Below are positions 1-6,074 of a stretch of 10,486 nucleotides of DNA, one piece after another; position 1 is the first letter of the stretch; each line of letters begins with the position of its first letter. The notes beneath the pieces are model-generated. The model made no database searches, was not told the origin of the DNA, and saw only the letters and a list, made by a program, of their open reading frames with translations. Source of the DNA: Candidatus Bathyarchaeota archaeon. Lineage in GTDB: Archaea > Thermoproteota > Bathyarchaeia > 40CM-2-53-6. The stretch lies in contig VBBE01000103.1 of the NCBI GenBank assembly GCA_005884605.1, positions 1 through 10,486 on the forward strand, given 5' to 3'. The translations under genes and the position numbers were made by a program.

Positions 1-504
1 AAAATCCTGGGTAATCAGGCTCACGATATCGGTTGTCCGGGCAAGAGGCGAGAAAAACGGGATGTCTTTGTGTTTGGCTTCATAGCTTGCAAAAGGCACC
101 ACTACTGAGAGAATGAAGCCGAAGTACATGATCTGTCTGCGAAGCTTCAGTTTCAAACCGTGTGAAGCTTGCACCGCCGAGAGTTCCGATGTCTTAGAAC
201 CTATGACGTGAGTCCCTCGCGTTACGAAGAGATAGAGCTTAATCGCCTTCGTTGATACGACACCACCGAAGAAGTACATGAACGTGAACCCAATAGGAAT
301 GCCCACAAGAGAGATTACGATTGACAACGTCGCACTCAATGCGAACGTAAGAAGTCCGACCTGCGTGTTCCGAGGCAGTACTCCACTTGCCGATGCTAGA
401 AACACCAGCACTGTCGACGAGCCGACGAGAAAGAGACAGAATGTACCAATAAAACAGACGAGAATGTTTCGTCGGTTATGTGAACTTTCTCCAGCCGTCG
501 ACAA
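1..504 (-). CDS. Membrane protein of unknown function, C-terminus cut by window edge
   Basis: An open minus-strand frame runs from a stop at 577-579 to the left edge. No ATG occurs until codon 76 (277-279), inside a membrane segment, so I infer a TTG start at 504 (MSTAGESSHNRRN...), about 37 bases downstream of an AT-rich TATA-like box at 535-546. This gives at least 168 residues. Visible features are a short polar, basic N-terminus (1-13), a hydrophobic segment at about 14-38, a long hydrophobic stretch at about 49-83 that could be one or two helices, a basic loop (about 115-124), another hydrophobic segment at about 125-140, and a polar tail starting YEAKHKD. I recognise no family or catalytic motif. 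It is divergent from the kinase gene with an 89-base gap, so the two may share a promoter region. Coding is supported by the hydrophobic helix pattern and the absence of stops over 168 codons; the start is uncertain. Confidence 0.6.
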   Translation of the reverse strand, partial: MSTAGESSHNRRNILVCFIGTFCLFLVGSSTVLVFLASASGVLPRNTQVGLLTFALSATLSIVISLVGIPIGFTFMYFFGGVVSTKAIKLYLFVTRGTHVIGSKTSELSAVQASHGLKLKLRRQIMYFGFILSVVVPFASYEAKHKDIPFFSPLARTTDIVSLITQDF

Positions 505-534
505 TACTGTCCGAGTGGGACCATGGGTTGTTGG

Positions 535-546
535 CCAATATTTAGG
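535..546. promoter_or_regulatory. TATA-like box between divergent genes (membrane protein / kinase)
   Basis: The box CCAATATTTAGG lies in the 89-base spacer between the inferred TTG start at 504 (minus) and the ATG at 594 (plus). Its core AATATT is palindromic, so it reads as a TATA-like element on either strand. Placing transcription starts about 26 bases away gives leaders of about 11 bases (minus) and 27 bases (plus). That the box works in both directions is inference. Confidence 0.45.
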
Positions 547-593
547 AAAACTGGTCCCGGTGTCAACGGCGGCAAGTCAACGGAGAGCTGCCA

Positions 594-1370
594 ATGACTG
601 AAGAAATGGATCTCATTCTGAAGATCGTTAGGAGGTATCGTCCCGACGGTCGCGTGTCGATTCGGCGGATCGGCAGTTTCGTCAACGATGTTTTCTTGGT
701 GAAGGTTGACGGAGAGAAGCTTGTCGCTAAACGTTACACGAACTGGGTGTCTCTGAAGTGGGTGACATTGAGTCTCTTCGGGCTAGGATCGGTGCACTTC
801 TCGATATCGGGAAAGAGAAGAATGGAGGCCGAATATGCGTTCAACGACCTGCTCTCGCGTCGCGGGATACCCGTTCCGTCTATTCTTGGGGCGGACCAGA
901 AATCTCGGACAATACTGTTCTCTTATGTCTCTGGCGACCAATTGTCAAATCTTCTTCCAAGGATGGCAGGGGGAACTCAGATCGGTCAGAGGGAACGAGA
1001 GGCAGCATACCAGGCGGGAAAGCTGATGGCTGGCGCTCACCAGCTTGAAGCTGCGCTGGGAGATACCAAGCCAGAGAACTTTCTGGTCGAGAAGAAAGGC
1101 GACGTGACCCTCGTCGATCTAGAGCAGGCCCGGTATAGGGGGGATTATTCTTGGGATCTAGCAGAGTTTCTTTTCTATTCAGGTCACTATTGGCTCTCGT
1201 TCAACAAAACGCTTGCAGGGTATGTTGATGCTTTCATCAAGGGTTATCGGGAGCAAGGGAGCGCGACCACGATACGAGCAGCAGCATCTCCTAGATACGT
1301 AAGAGTGTTCTCGGTGTGGACTCCACCAAATATTTTGCATCATGTCAGAAAAAAGCTGACTGAGGTCTAG
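594..1370 (+). CDS. Bud32/RIO-like atypical protein kinase
   Basis: The 258-residue protein has the landmarks of a compact eukaryotic-type kinase fold: a beta-3 lysine in LVAKRY (Lys46), a candidate helix-C glutamate in RMEAEYAF (about Glu80), a hinge-like stretch ILFSYVSGDQL (107-117), a catalytic loop GDTKPENFL (Asp157, Lys159, Asn162) and a metal-binding DLEQA (Asp175) in place of DFG. Replacement of HRD by G-D, the small size and the minimal C-lobe resemble the Bud32/RIO/lipopolysaccharide-kinase group rather than classical Ser/Thr kinases. Residues 50-73 form an aromatic/hydrophobic insertion between beta-3 and helix C that could contact membrane or a partner. The likely activity is ATP-dependent phosphorylation of protein or a small substrate; the target is unknown. 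GGAG about 9 bases upstream supports the ATG at 594 over the one at 606. If this is not Bud32 itself (partner of Kae1 in tRNA t6A synthesis), it is a related archaeal kinase; Kae1 is not in the window. Confidence 0.75.
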   Translation: MTEEMDLILKIVRRYRPDGRVSIRRIGSFVNDVFLVKVDGEKLVAKRYTNWVSLKWVTLSLFGLGSVHFSISGKRRMEAEYAFNDLLSRRGIPVPSILGADQKSRTILFSYVSGDQLSNLLPRMAGGTQIGQREREAAYQAGKLMAGAHQLEAALGDTKPENFLVEKKGDVTLVDLEQARYRGDYSWDLAEFLFYSGHYWLSFNKTLAGYVDAFIKGYREQGSATTIRAAASPRYVRVFSVWTPPNILHHVRKKLTEV

Positions 1371-1473
1371 ACGTTAACCGGAAGAATCCAATTCAAGCAG
1401 AATGTTGCAATATTCTCGAATACGGCTCCAAAATAGAATCCAGCTCCGCTGATGAAAGAGACTTGACCTGGTT

Positions 1474-1617
1474 GGAAATCGCCCACTTTCAGCCCTGATC
1501 TTGGAAGTGGGAGGAGGTCGCCTATTTTCCCTCTAATCGTTCGGCAAGACCACTAGAATCGCCTAGCCATTCAAGCCTGGATTGTGCCCTGATCAGCCTT
1601 TCTCGCCCATTATCACC
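1474..1617 (-). repeat. Degenerate dispersed repeat, copy A1 (inverted relative to copy at 6211-6368)
   Basis: On the minus strand this block matches the plus strand at 6211-6368 in a colinear series: GGGCGAG...TCCAGGCTT (1608-1573 versus 6223-6258, 28 of 36 positions identical by eye), CCGAACGATT (1544-1535 versus 6298-6307, exact), and GATCAGGGCTGAAA followed by GGGCGATT (1500-1474 versus 6343-6368, nearly exact). Spacing is kept within 1-12 bases throughout, so the similarity is unlikely to be chance. Part of it, CCCACTTTC (1482-1490) with GGAAGTGGG (1503-1511), can form a 9-bp stem (one G-T pair) with a 12-base loop; this stem is not preserved in the other copy. Whether this is a decayed mobile element, a non-coding RNA or a decayed coding repeat cannot be told from one window. 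Confidence 0.65.
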
Positions 1618-1744
1618 GCCAGACACGGAATCAATCGTTGAGGGGAGGGGGGTATAGCGCAGATTTCTCGCGACGCAGGAGTGGTTGAGGACGACTTCGG
1701 TCCGCGAGGTCCCCCTAAGCGACCTTATCTTGATCCTGGCTCTC

Positions 1745-1772
1745 TCCGAAGTCTCGCCTCAGGCGATTCGGA
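1745..1772. repeat. Strong inverted repeat in intergenic region
   Basis: TCCGAA (1745-1750) pairs with TTCGGA (1767-1772), and inside it TCGCCT (1754-1759) pairs with AGGCGA (1761-1766) around one central base, with a three-base bulge (1751-1753). Allowing a three-base loop, about 11 base pairs form. The structure is in the same spacer as the repeat copies and contains the GGCGATTC motif that recurs in them. It could be a stem-loop in an RNA from either strand or a remnant of an element end; no run of T follows to suggest a terminator. Confidence 0.55.
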
Positions 1773-1813
1773 CCTAGCGAAGATAGACGCGCGTTTCGGC
1801 CTTGTTATCCCCG

Positions 1814-1834
1814 CCGAATCGCCTTTCTCGCCCC
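1814..1834 (-). repeat. Partial third copy of the dispersed repeat (A2)
   Basis: Read on the minus strand this is GGGGCGAGAAAGGCGATTCG plus one G. It matches the start of copy A1 (1588-1609) and copy B (6222-6242) at about 16 of 21 positions each, and has the same orientation as A1. Similarity fades outside this block, so only a fragment is supported. Confidence 0.45.
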
Positions 1835-1927
1835 GAAACCCGAGGGGAATCCTCACGGCAACGAAGACGGGCCATTCAACGGTCTAGGACCGCAGGCTCG
1901 GGTTTGACAGGCACTGGTTCAAGGGTG

Positions 1928-1941
1928 CTCCGAAATCGGAG
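1928..1941. terminator. Perfect dyad just downstream of the thermosome stop, possible 3'-end stem-loop
   Basis: CTCCGAAATCGGAG is an exact 6+2+6 inverted repeat ending 11 bases past the thermosome stop codon (1953-1955). In the minus-strand transcript it would form a short GC-rich hairpin. Archaeal termination mostly relies on U-rich tracts, and none follows closely, so a role in mRNA 3'-end stability is as likely as termination. Confidence 0.35.
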
Positions 1942-1952
1942 TAGGATTCGCG

Positions 1953-3605
1953 CTAGTAGTCTTCGTCGCCGCCGGGCGGCATAGAGTCTTTACCGCCGCC
2001 GCCAGCTCCCTTATCGACACCTTTGGAAGCGATCACATCATCAATTCGCAGAATCATCGATGCGGCTTCAGACGCCGATTTTATCACCTGCTGCTTCACG
2101 CGCAGAGGTTCGAGAACGTTCAGTTTCCTCATATCCTTCACATCGCCAGAGAAGACATCGATGCCGAACCACGGGCTTCCCGCTCGTTCGTGCTTCGAAC
2201 GCAACTGGACAAGAACATCGATCGGATCGAACCCAGCGTTCTCCGCTAACGTCGTCGGTACTGTTTCTAGCGATTCTGCGAACGCCTCGATAGCGAGCTG
2301 TTCTCTTCCACCTACTTTTACAGCGTATTCTCGCAATCGCTTAGCCAGCTCAGCTTCAGGCGCGCCGCCTCCCGCGACAATCTTGCCGTCTTCTAAAGCG
2401 TTCCTCACAACGCACAGTGCGTCATGAAGCGACCTTTCCGCCTCGTCCACGACATGTTCTGTTCCTCCCCGGATAACGATCGTGACAGCCTTCGGGTTCT
2501 TGGCGTCCCGGACATACAGGAGCTTGTCGTCGCCAATCTTGGTCTCCTCTACCGATCTTGCCTCTCCCAACGCGTCTTTTGCAAGGTCCTTGACGCTAGC
2601 AACCACTCTTGCACCTGTCGCTTTTGACAGCTTCTCAAGGTCGCCACTGCTCACGTTCTTGACTGCGCCAATACCCTTCTTGGCCAGATAGTGCAACGCA
2701 ACATCATCGATCCCTTTCTCGCTGAAAACGATGTTCGCTCCAGTCTTCTCGATCTGGTTCACCATGTCCACCAGCATCTTTTCCTCCTCCTCGATGAACA
2801 GATGCATCTGGTCAGGGTTGTTGATGTTGATCTTCGCGTCGAACTCCGTCTTCTCAACTTCGAGTTTAGCATTGAGAAGAGCTATTCGCGCACCAGTTAT
2901 TGTCTTTGGCATCTGAGCGTGCGCCAGCTCTTTGTCGATTACAATACCCTTGACAAGCTCTGTTTCCTCCAGGCTCTTTCCGTGCTTTTTCAAAATCTTG
3001 ATTAGATCAATATCGGCCCTCAGTCTACCATCACTTTTCTCCGCGACCTGCTTGACGGCCTTGACCGCGATGTCGGCAAAGTGTTCTTTCGCGACCGCTA
3101 TGCCCTTACTATACATCGATGTTGTCGCGACCTGTCGGAGGATGGCATCATCCTTTTCGGTGATAGGGATAGATAGTTTGTCGAGTATCTCGATCGCTTT
3201 TTCCGCGGCCTTCTGGTAACCGTCGACGATGACGGTTGGATGAACATCCTTGTCCAAGAGCTTCTCAGCCTTCTCGAGAAGTTCGCCCGATAGGATTACA
3301 GCGGTCGTGGTTCCATCTCCAACCTCGTTATCCTGTGTCTTCGAGACTTCGACAAGCATTTTCGCCGCCGGATGCTGGACATCAAGTTCTTTCATAATAG
3401 TGGCACCATCGTTGGTAATTGTTACGTCTCCGATGGAGCTGACAAGCATCTTGTCCATTCCTCGGGGTCCGAGGGTCGAGCGGACAGTTTCCGCCACGAC
3501 TTTTGCAGCAGTTATGTTATTCCTCTGGGCTTCCTTGCCTGTGGATCGTCCGGTTCCTTCCTTTAGAATGAGTACAGGCACTCCTTGGGTTCCTCGTGCA
3601 GACAT
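1953..3605 (-). CDS. Thermosome subunit (group II chaperonin)
   Basis: This is the ATP-driven archaeal folding chaperonin, which forms two stacked rings with built-in lids in the cytoplasm. The predicted 550 residues match the family length. Visible landmarks are the N-terminal [11 protein letters not shown] (about 44-54), [19 protein letters not shown] (about 65-83), the ATP-binding GDGTTTA (96-102, with Asp97), and an equatorial segment [17 protein letters not shown] in the C-terminal third. The glycine-rich acidic tail [16 protein letters not shown] projects into the ring cavity in this family. I chose the ATG at 3605 ([10 protein letters not shown]) because family members begin just before this motif and GAGGT lies 9 bases upstream; the ATG at 3614 leaves no spacer, and the one at 3644 adds an atypical extension. 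The gene is single, without an adjacent paralogous subunit, and diverges from a zinc-ribbon gene across 273 bases. All open frames on the opposite strand here are shadows. Confidence 0.97.
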   Translation of the reverse strand: MSARGTQGVPVLILKEGTGRSTGKEAQRNNITAAKVVAETVRSTLGPRGMDKMLVSSIGDVTITNDGATIMKELDVQHPAAKMLVEVSKTQDNEVGDGTTTAVILSGELLEKAEKLLDKDVHPTVIVDGYQKAAEKAIEILDKLSIPITEKDDAILRQVATTSMYSKGIAVAKEHFADIAVKAVKQVAEKSDGRLRADIDLIKILKKHGKSLEETELVKGIVIDKELAHAQMPKTITGARIALLNAKLEVEKTEFDAKININNPDQMHLFIEEEEKMLVDMVNQIEKTGANIVFSEKGIDDVALHYLAKKGIGAVKNVSSGDLEKLSKATGARVVASVKDLAKDALGEARSVEETKIGDDKLLYVRDAKNPKAVTIVIRGGTEHVVDEAERSLHDALCVVRNALEDGKIVAGGGAPEAELAKRLREYAVKVGGREQLAIEAFAESLETVPTTLAENAGFDPIDVLVQLRSKHERAGSPWFGIDVFSGDVKDMRKLNVLEPLRVKQQVIKSASEAASMILRIDDVIASKGVDKGAGGGGKDSMPPGGDEDY

Positions 3606-3656
3606 TTCTCGCATACCTCTTTTTGAATCCGAAATCGAAAACAAGAGGGAAACGGG

Positions 3657-3666
3657 ATTTCTTAAG
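3657..3666 (-). promoter_or_regulatory. Weak TATA-like box upstream of the thermosome gene
   Basis: On the minus strand the sequence CTTAAGAAAT lies about 55 bases before the chosen ATG. A start about 26 bases downstream would leave a leader of about 30 bases that includes the GAGGT ribosome-binding site. The match to an archaeal TATA box is only fair. Confidence 0.35.
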
Positions 3667-3752
3667 GTTTACTCGCTTGACAACTTTCAAACTGCGAATT
3701 GGTGACAGTGATCTCTCCCGCCGGAGGATTGAACCATCAGACTGTGAGTGAT

Positions 3753-3765
3753 GTGCATGATGCAC
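3753..3765. promoter_or_regulatory. Perfect palindrome in the thermosome / zinc-ribbon divergent spacer, possible operator
   Basis: GTGCATGATGCAC is an exact 6-base inverted repeat around a single G, in the 273-base spacer between the divergent starts at 3605 and 3879. It is about 150 bases upstream of the thermosome start and about 115 upstream of the other. A helix-turn-helix dimer could bind such a site, but I see no second copy and no adjacent regulator gene. The rest of the spacer shows nothing I can name. Confidence 0.3.
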
Positions 3766-3878
3766 CTGTCAGGCGTCGTCGAAACAGACCTTTTCCAGAC
3801 GCAGGGCCATCTTCTAGAACTTGAAGGGTTCAAGACTGGTACCAATCTCTTCTTTCAAAGCCCCCCCGAAGGTAGCTT

Positions 3879-4223
3879 ATGGCCTCATCCGGGAATCCAA
3901 TGGCGTACTTGCTGGAATATGGCCTTCGAAGGGTGGAAACCGAGAGGCCGGAGCTAGGGAACGACTCGAGGTACCTGGAGCTAAAGGAACAGTTGCTCCG
4001 CGACGCTGAAGGGCATTTCCGGGAAATACAGGCCACCTATGCAACGGTTTTGAAGACCCAGTGCCATTGCGGAGGCCAATTGGAGCCGGTTGATCATGAT
4101 TTCGGAATGTCAGGAGGAACCATATACGACAGCGTCATCGCGAAATGCAAGTCGTGTGGACAGGCACAAGCCTTTCAGTTTCCAGCGTTCTTGATCTCGC
4201 TGAGACGAGTATCGTCGCCATAG
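3879..4223 (+). CDS. Small zinc-ribbon protein of unknown function
   Basis: The 114-residue protein has an N-terminal predicted helical part rich in charged residues (about 9-58: YLLEYGLRRVETERPEL..., KEQLLRDAEGHFREI) and a C-terminal zinc-ribbon-like domain with Cys62-x-Cys64 and Cys90-x-x-Cys93 (QCHCGGQ ... KCKSCGQA), the four likely metal ligands. The first knuckle is CxC rather than the more common CxxC. AAGGT six bases before the ATG supports the start at 3879; another ATG eight codons later is possible. No membrane segment or signal peptide is visible. The last 49 bases overlap the 3' end of the opposing gene (stop at 4175-4177), so the final residues FLISLRRVSSP come from DNA that codes on both strands. 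Zinc ribbons of this size often bind nucleic acid or proteins, but I do not recognise a named family. Confidence 0.75.
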   Translation: MASSGNPMAYLLEYGLRRVETERPELGNDSRYLELKEQLLRDAEGHFREIQATYATVLKTQCHCGGQLEPVDHDFGMSGGTIYDSVIAKCKSCGQAQAFQFPAFLISLRRVSSP

Positions 4224-4690
4224 TTCTTCACGTGCAACTGTTTCAGCAGGTTGCCCTGTTGGTCGAGGTCGAATGAGAGAACTCGATCGGGAGACAATCC
4301 TCCCTTCCGGACCGCTTCTTCATCCTTCTTCTGCATTGGCTCAAGCACCTTTCCCAGCAGGAATGGCCGGAACGGCGGAGTGTTGGCGTCGAATTTCATT
4401 CCCTCGCCAGGCACGACTCTGAGATTTGGTCCACTAACGTACATGTCGGCAAGTACTACTCCGCTGATTGTCCTAATGCTCTGTGGAGGGGCTTCCTGTT
4501 TCTTGCCAGTCTCGGGCATTATTTTCGGAACTTCGACTTTTCGATAGCTTCGTTCAGTGAGTAAGAGATCAATTACTTCGAGGAAGGATCTGAGGGTCCT
4601 AATTTCTTCCTCGTCTTCTACAACTTTCTTGTCGAGATAGGCTTTCAGCTCTGCCAGCTTCTTTGTAGACCGCTCTCTCAGCTCTGACAT
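4175..4690 (-). CDS. Conserved-looking protein with N-terminal coiled coil, function unknown
   Basis: The 171-residue protein begins with a strongly charged helix (about 1-50: ERSTKKLAELKAYLDKKVVEDEEEIRTL..., with hydrophobics spaced as in a coiled coil). A proline/lysine-rich linker follows (about 54-71), then a C-terminal domain that looks beta-rich (about 72-160: IRTISGVVLADMYVSGPNLRVVP, FRPFLLGKVLEPM, VLSFDLDQQGNLLKQLHVKNYG). No catalytic motif, cysteine pair or membrane segment is seen. The ATG at 4690 is next to the divergent promoter region shared with asnS, so its transcript probably has a very short leader. The coiled coil plus small beta domain could suggest an oligomeric adaptor, but that is only a guess; I cannot name the family. 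Its 3' end overlaps the zinc-ribbon gene by 49 bases. Confidence 0.75.
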   Translation of the reverse strand: MSELRERSTKKLAELKAYLDKKVVEDEEEIRTLRSFLEVIDLLLTERSYRKVEVPKIMPETGKKQEAPPQSIRTISGVVLADMYVSGPNLRVVPGEGMKFDANTPPFRPFLLGKVLEPMQKKDEEAVRKGGLSPDRVLSFDLDQQGNLLKQLHVKNYGDDTRLSEIKNAGN

Positions 4691-4720
4691 ATCTTACCAT
4701 CGCAAGGTCGCATTGGGATT

Positions 4721-4730
4721 CTTAAATAAT
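4721..4730. promoter_or_regulatory. TATA-like box shared by the divergent coiled-coil gene and asnS
   Basis: CTTAAATAAT on the plus strand reads ATTATTTAAG on the minus strand, so both directions offer a good TATA-like core. It is the only such sequence in the 79-base spacer. Starts about 26 bases away fall near 4751 for asnS (leader of about 19 bases to the ATG at 4770) and near 4699 for the minus gene (leader of about 9 bases). Sharing of one box is inferred. Confidence 0.55.
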
Positions 4731-4769
4731 CCGAAGGTAGTCAAACCTTGAGTTTTGCAGGGTCTAGGG

Positions 4770-6074
4770 ATGCAGCAAGTCGTCACTGTAAAAGAAATTC
4801 TGCACGGGACCCTTGATGCAAAGCAGGTTCGCGTTCGAGGATGGCTTCAGAACAAGCGTACCGGGGGTGGAATAATCTTCCTCCTATTGCGTGACGGCTC
4901 AGGAGTGGTTCAGTGTACGTTACGAAAGGGGAAGGTTGACGAGAAGACCTTCGAGGAGTTCCAATCGACTCGAATAGAGTCGAGTGTCGAGTTACTTGGC
5001 GAGGTGACAGCTGATCCCCGAGCGCCCGGCGGGCGAGAGATTCAGGTAGATGAGGGGAGAGTCGTGCATCCGGCTCTCGAAGAGTTTCCGATAGCGAAGC
5101 AGTTCCATGGTCCCGAGTTTCTCTTGGACCAGCGGCATCTCTTCGTTCGAAGTGACAAGATGCGCTCGATTCTGAGGGTACGTGCAGTCGTCCTCTCTGC
5201 GGTTCGTGATTGGTTTGACAAGCATGGTTTCACCGAGGTTCATGTTCCAACTCTCACCTCAGCTGCGGTGGAGGGTGGTGCGACTTTGTTCGAGGTGAAA
5301 TATTTCGACCAGAAAGCCTACCTGACCCAGAGCTGGCAGTTGTACGCTGAAGCGTTGATCGCGAGTGTTGGCCGAATCTACACCGTTGCTCCATCATTCA
5401 GAGCAGAGAAGTCACGGACCAGGAGGCACTTGACAGAGTACTGGCACGTGGAAGCTGAGGCGCCTTGGTGCGACCTGAGTTGTATAATCGAGGTTGAAGA
5501 GCTATTGCTGAGCCATATCGTTGCGACTCTGGTCGAAAGGTGTAAGACCGAACTCGCACTGTTCGAGCGGAAAACAGAGGATCTCGAGAAGGTGAAGTCA
5601 CCGTTCGAAAGAATCACTTACGATCAAGCGTTCAAGATGATCGGGGAGGAGAAGTCCGGGATAAAGTGGGGCGACGATCTCGGATATGAACAGGAGAAAC
5701 TCTTGACCGCGAAATTTGACGGGCCTTTCTTTGTTACTCACTATCCAAAGAAGGCGAAGGCGTTCTATCACATGCCCGATCCCAAGAATCCAGAGGTTAC
5801 ATTGTCCGTGGACTGTCTGGCTCCAGAAGGTTATGGGGAGATCTCTGGTGGAGGGCAAAGGATTGAGGATTATGATGCGCTGCTGGCGAGGATTCGTGAA
5901 GAGGGATTAGACCCGAAAAGCTACGAATGGTATTTGGATCTGAGAAAGTTTGGGAGCGTCACCCATTCAGGCTTCGGACTCGGCCTGGAACGAGTTGTCT
6001 CCTGGGTCTGCAAACTCGACCATATACGGGACGCGATAGCGTTTCCGCGGTTGATTAACCGAATCTACCCATAA
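4770..6074 (+). CDS. asnS: Asparaginyl-tRNA synthetase
   Basis: This class IIb synthetase charges tRNA-Asn with asparagine using ATP in the cytoplasm. The predicted 434 residues fit the archaeal family. The N-terminal anticodon-binding OB fold is at about 1-105 (VRGWLQNKRTGGGIIFLLLR, as in AsnRS). Motif 1 is around GFTEVHVPTLTSAAVEGG (153-170). Motif 2 is SFRAEKSRTRRHLTEYWHVE (209-228), whose first Arg binds ATP. Motif 3 is GFGLGLERVV (401-410), with Arg408. The C-terminal FPRLINRIYP matches AsnRS-type endings better than AspRS; complete OB and catalytic domains argue against an asparagine-synthetase-like paralogue. I prefer the ATG at 4770 over an in-frame TTG at 4755, because the TATA-like box at 4721-4730 predicts a transcript start close to the TTG. 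It is transcribed alone, divergent from the coiled-coil gene. A dedicated AsnRS suggests direct charging of tRNA-Asn rather than sole reliance on Asp-tRNA-Asn amidation. Confidence 0.93.
   Translation: MQQVVTVKEILHGTLDAKQVRVRGWLQNKRTGGGIIFLLLRDGSGVVQCTLRKGKVDEKTFEEFQSTRIESSVELLGEVTADPRAPGGREIQVDEGRVVHPALEEFPIAKQFHGPEFLLDQRHLFVRSDKMRSILRVRAVVLSAVRDWFDKHGFTEVHVPTLTSAAVEGGATLFEVKYFDQKAYLTQSWQLYAEALIASVGRIYTVAPSFRAEKSRTRRHLTEYWHVEAEAPWCDLSCIIEVEELLLSHIVATLVERCKTELALFERKTEDLEKVKSPFERITYDQAFKMIGEEKSGIKWGDDLGYEQEKLLTAKFDGPFFVTHYPKKAKAFYHMPDPKNPEVTLSVDCLAPEGYGEISGGGQRIEDYDALLARIREEGLDPKSYEWYLDLRKFGSVTHSGFGLGLERVVSWVCKLDHIRDAIAFPRLINRIYP

Larger units (their letters stand above)
1371..1952. other. Long convergent intergenic region
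   Basis: This 582-base stretch separates the 3' ends of the kinase and thermosome genes. It holds a repeat element related to one at 6211-6368, a partial third copy, and two strong dyads, listed separately. I find no convincing tRNA, no CRISPR and no long gene. A plus-strand open frame at 1681-1887 with a GTG start overlaps the repeat material and has no recognisable protein character. The first about 180 bases (1367-1552) contain an open minus-strand frame with a hydrophobic C-terminal reading, discussed under findings. Confidence 0.7.

Noticed and set aside
278..601. Plus-strand open frame of 107 codons
   Set aside because: It is antisense to a clearly membrane-like minus-strand frame with three hydrophobic segments; its own translation is low-complexity, rich in Arg and Thr, and lacks domain character.
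1681..1887. Plus-strand GTG-start frame of 68 codons in the convergent spacer
   Set aside because: It spans the hairpin and third repeat copy, has no ribosome-binding site I can see and no protein-like features.
1911..1928. tRNA-like T-arm (GCACTGGTTCAAGGGTGC)
   Set aside because: The stem and GGTTCAA loop resemble a T-arm, but no acceptor, D or anticodon arms can be placed upstream.
3372..3765. Open frames on either strand across the thermosome start and promoter region
   Set aside because: They are out of frame with the thermosome or run antisense to it, and their translations show no domain structure.
3700..3790. Possible C/D box sRNA (GTGATGT, ATGATG words near the palindrome)
   Set aside because: No matching D box (CTGA) at suitable spacing, and the C-box match is imperfect on either strand.
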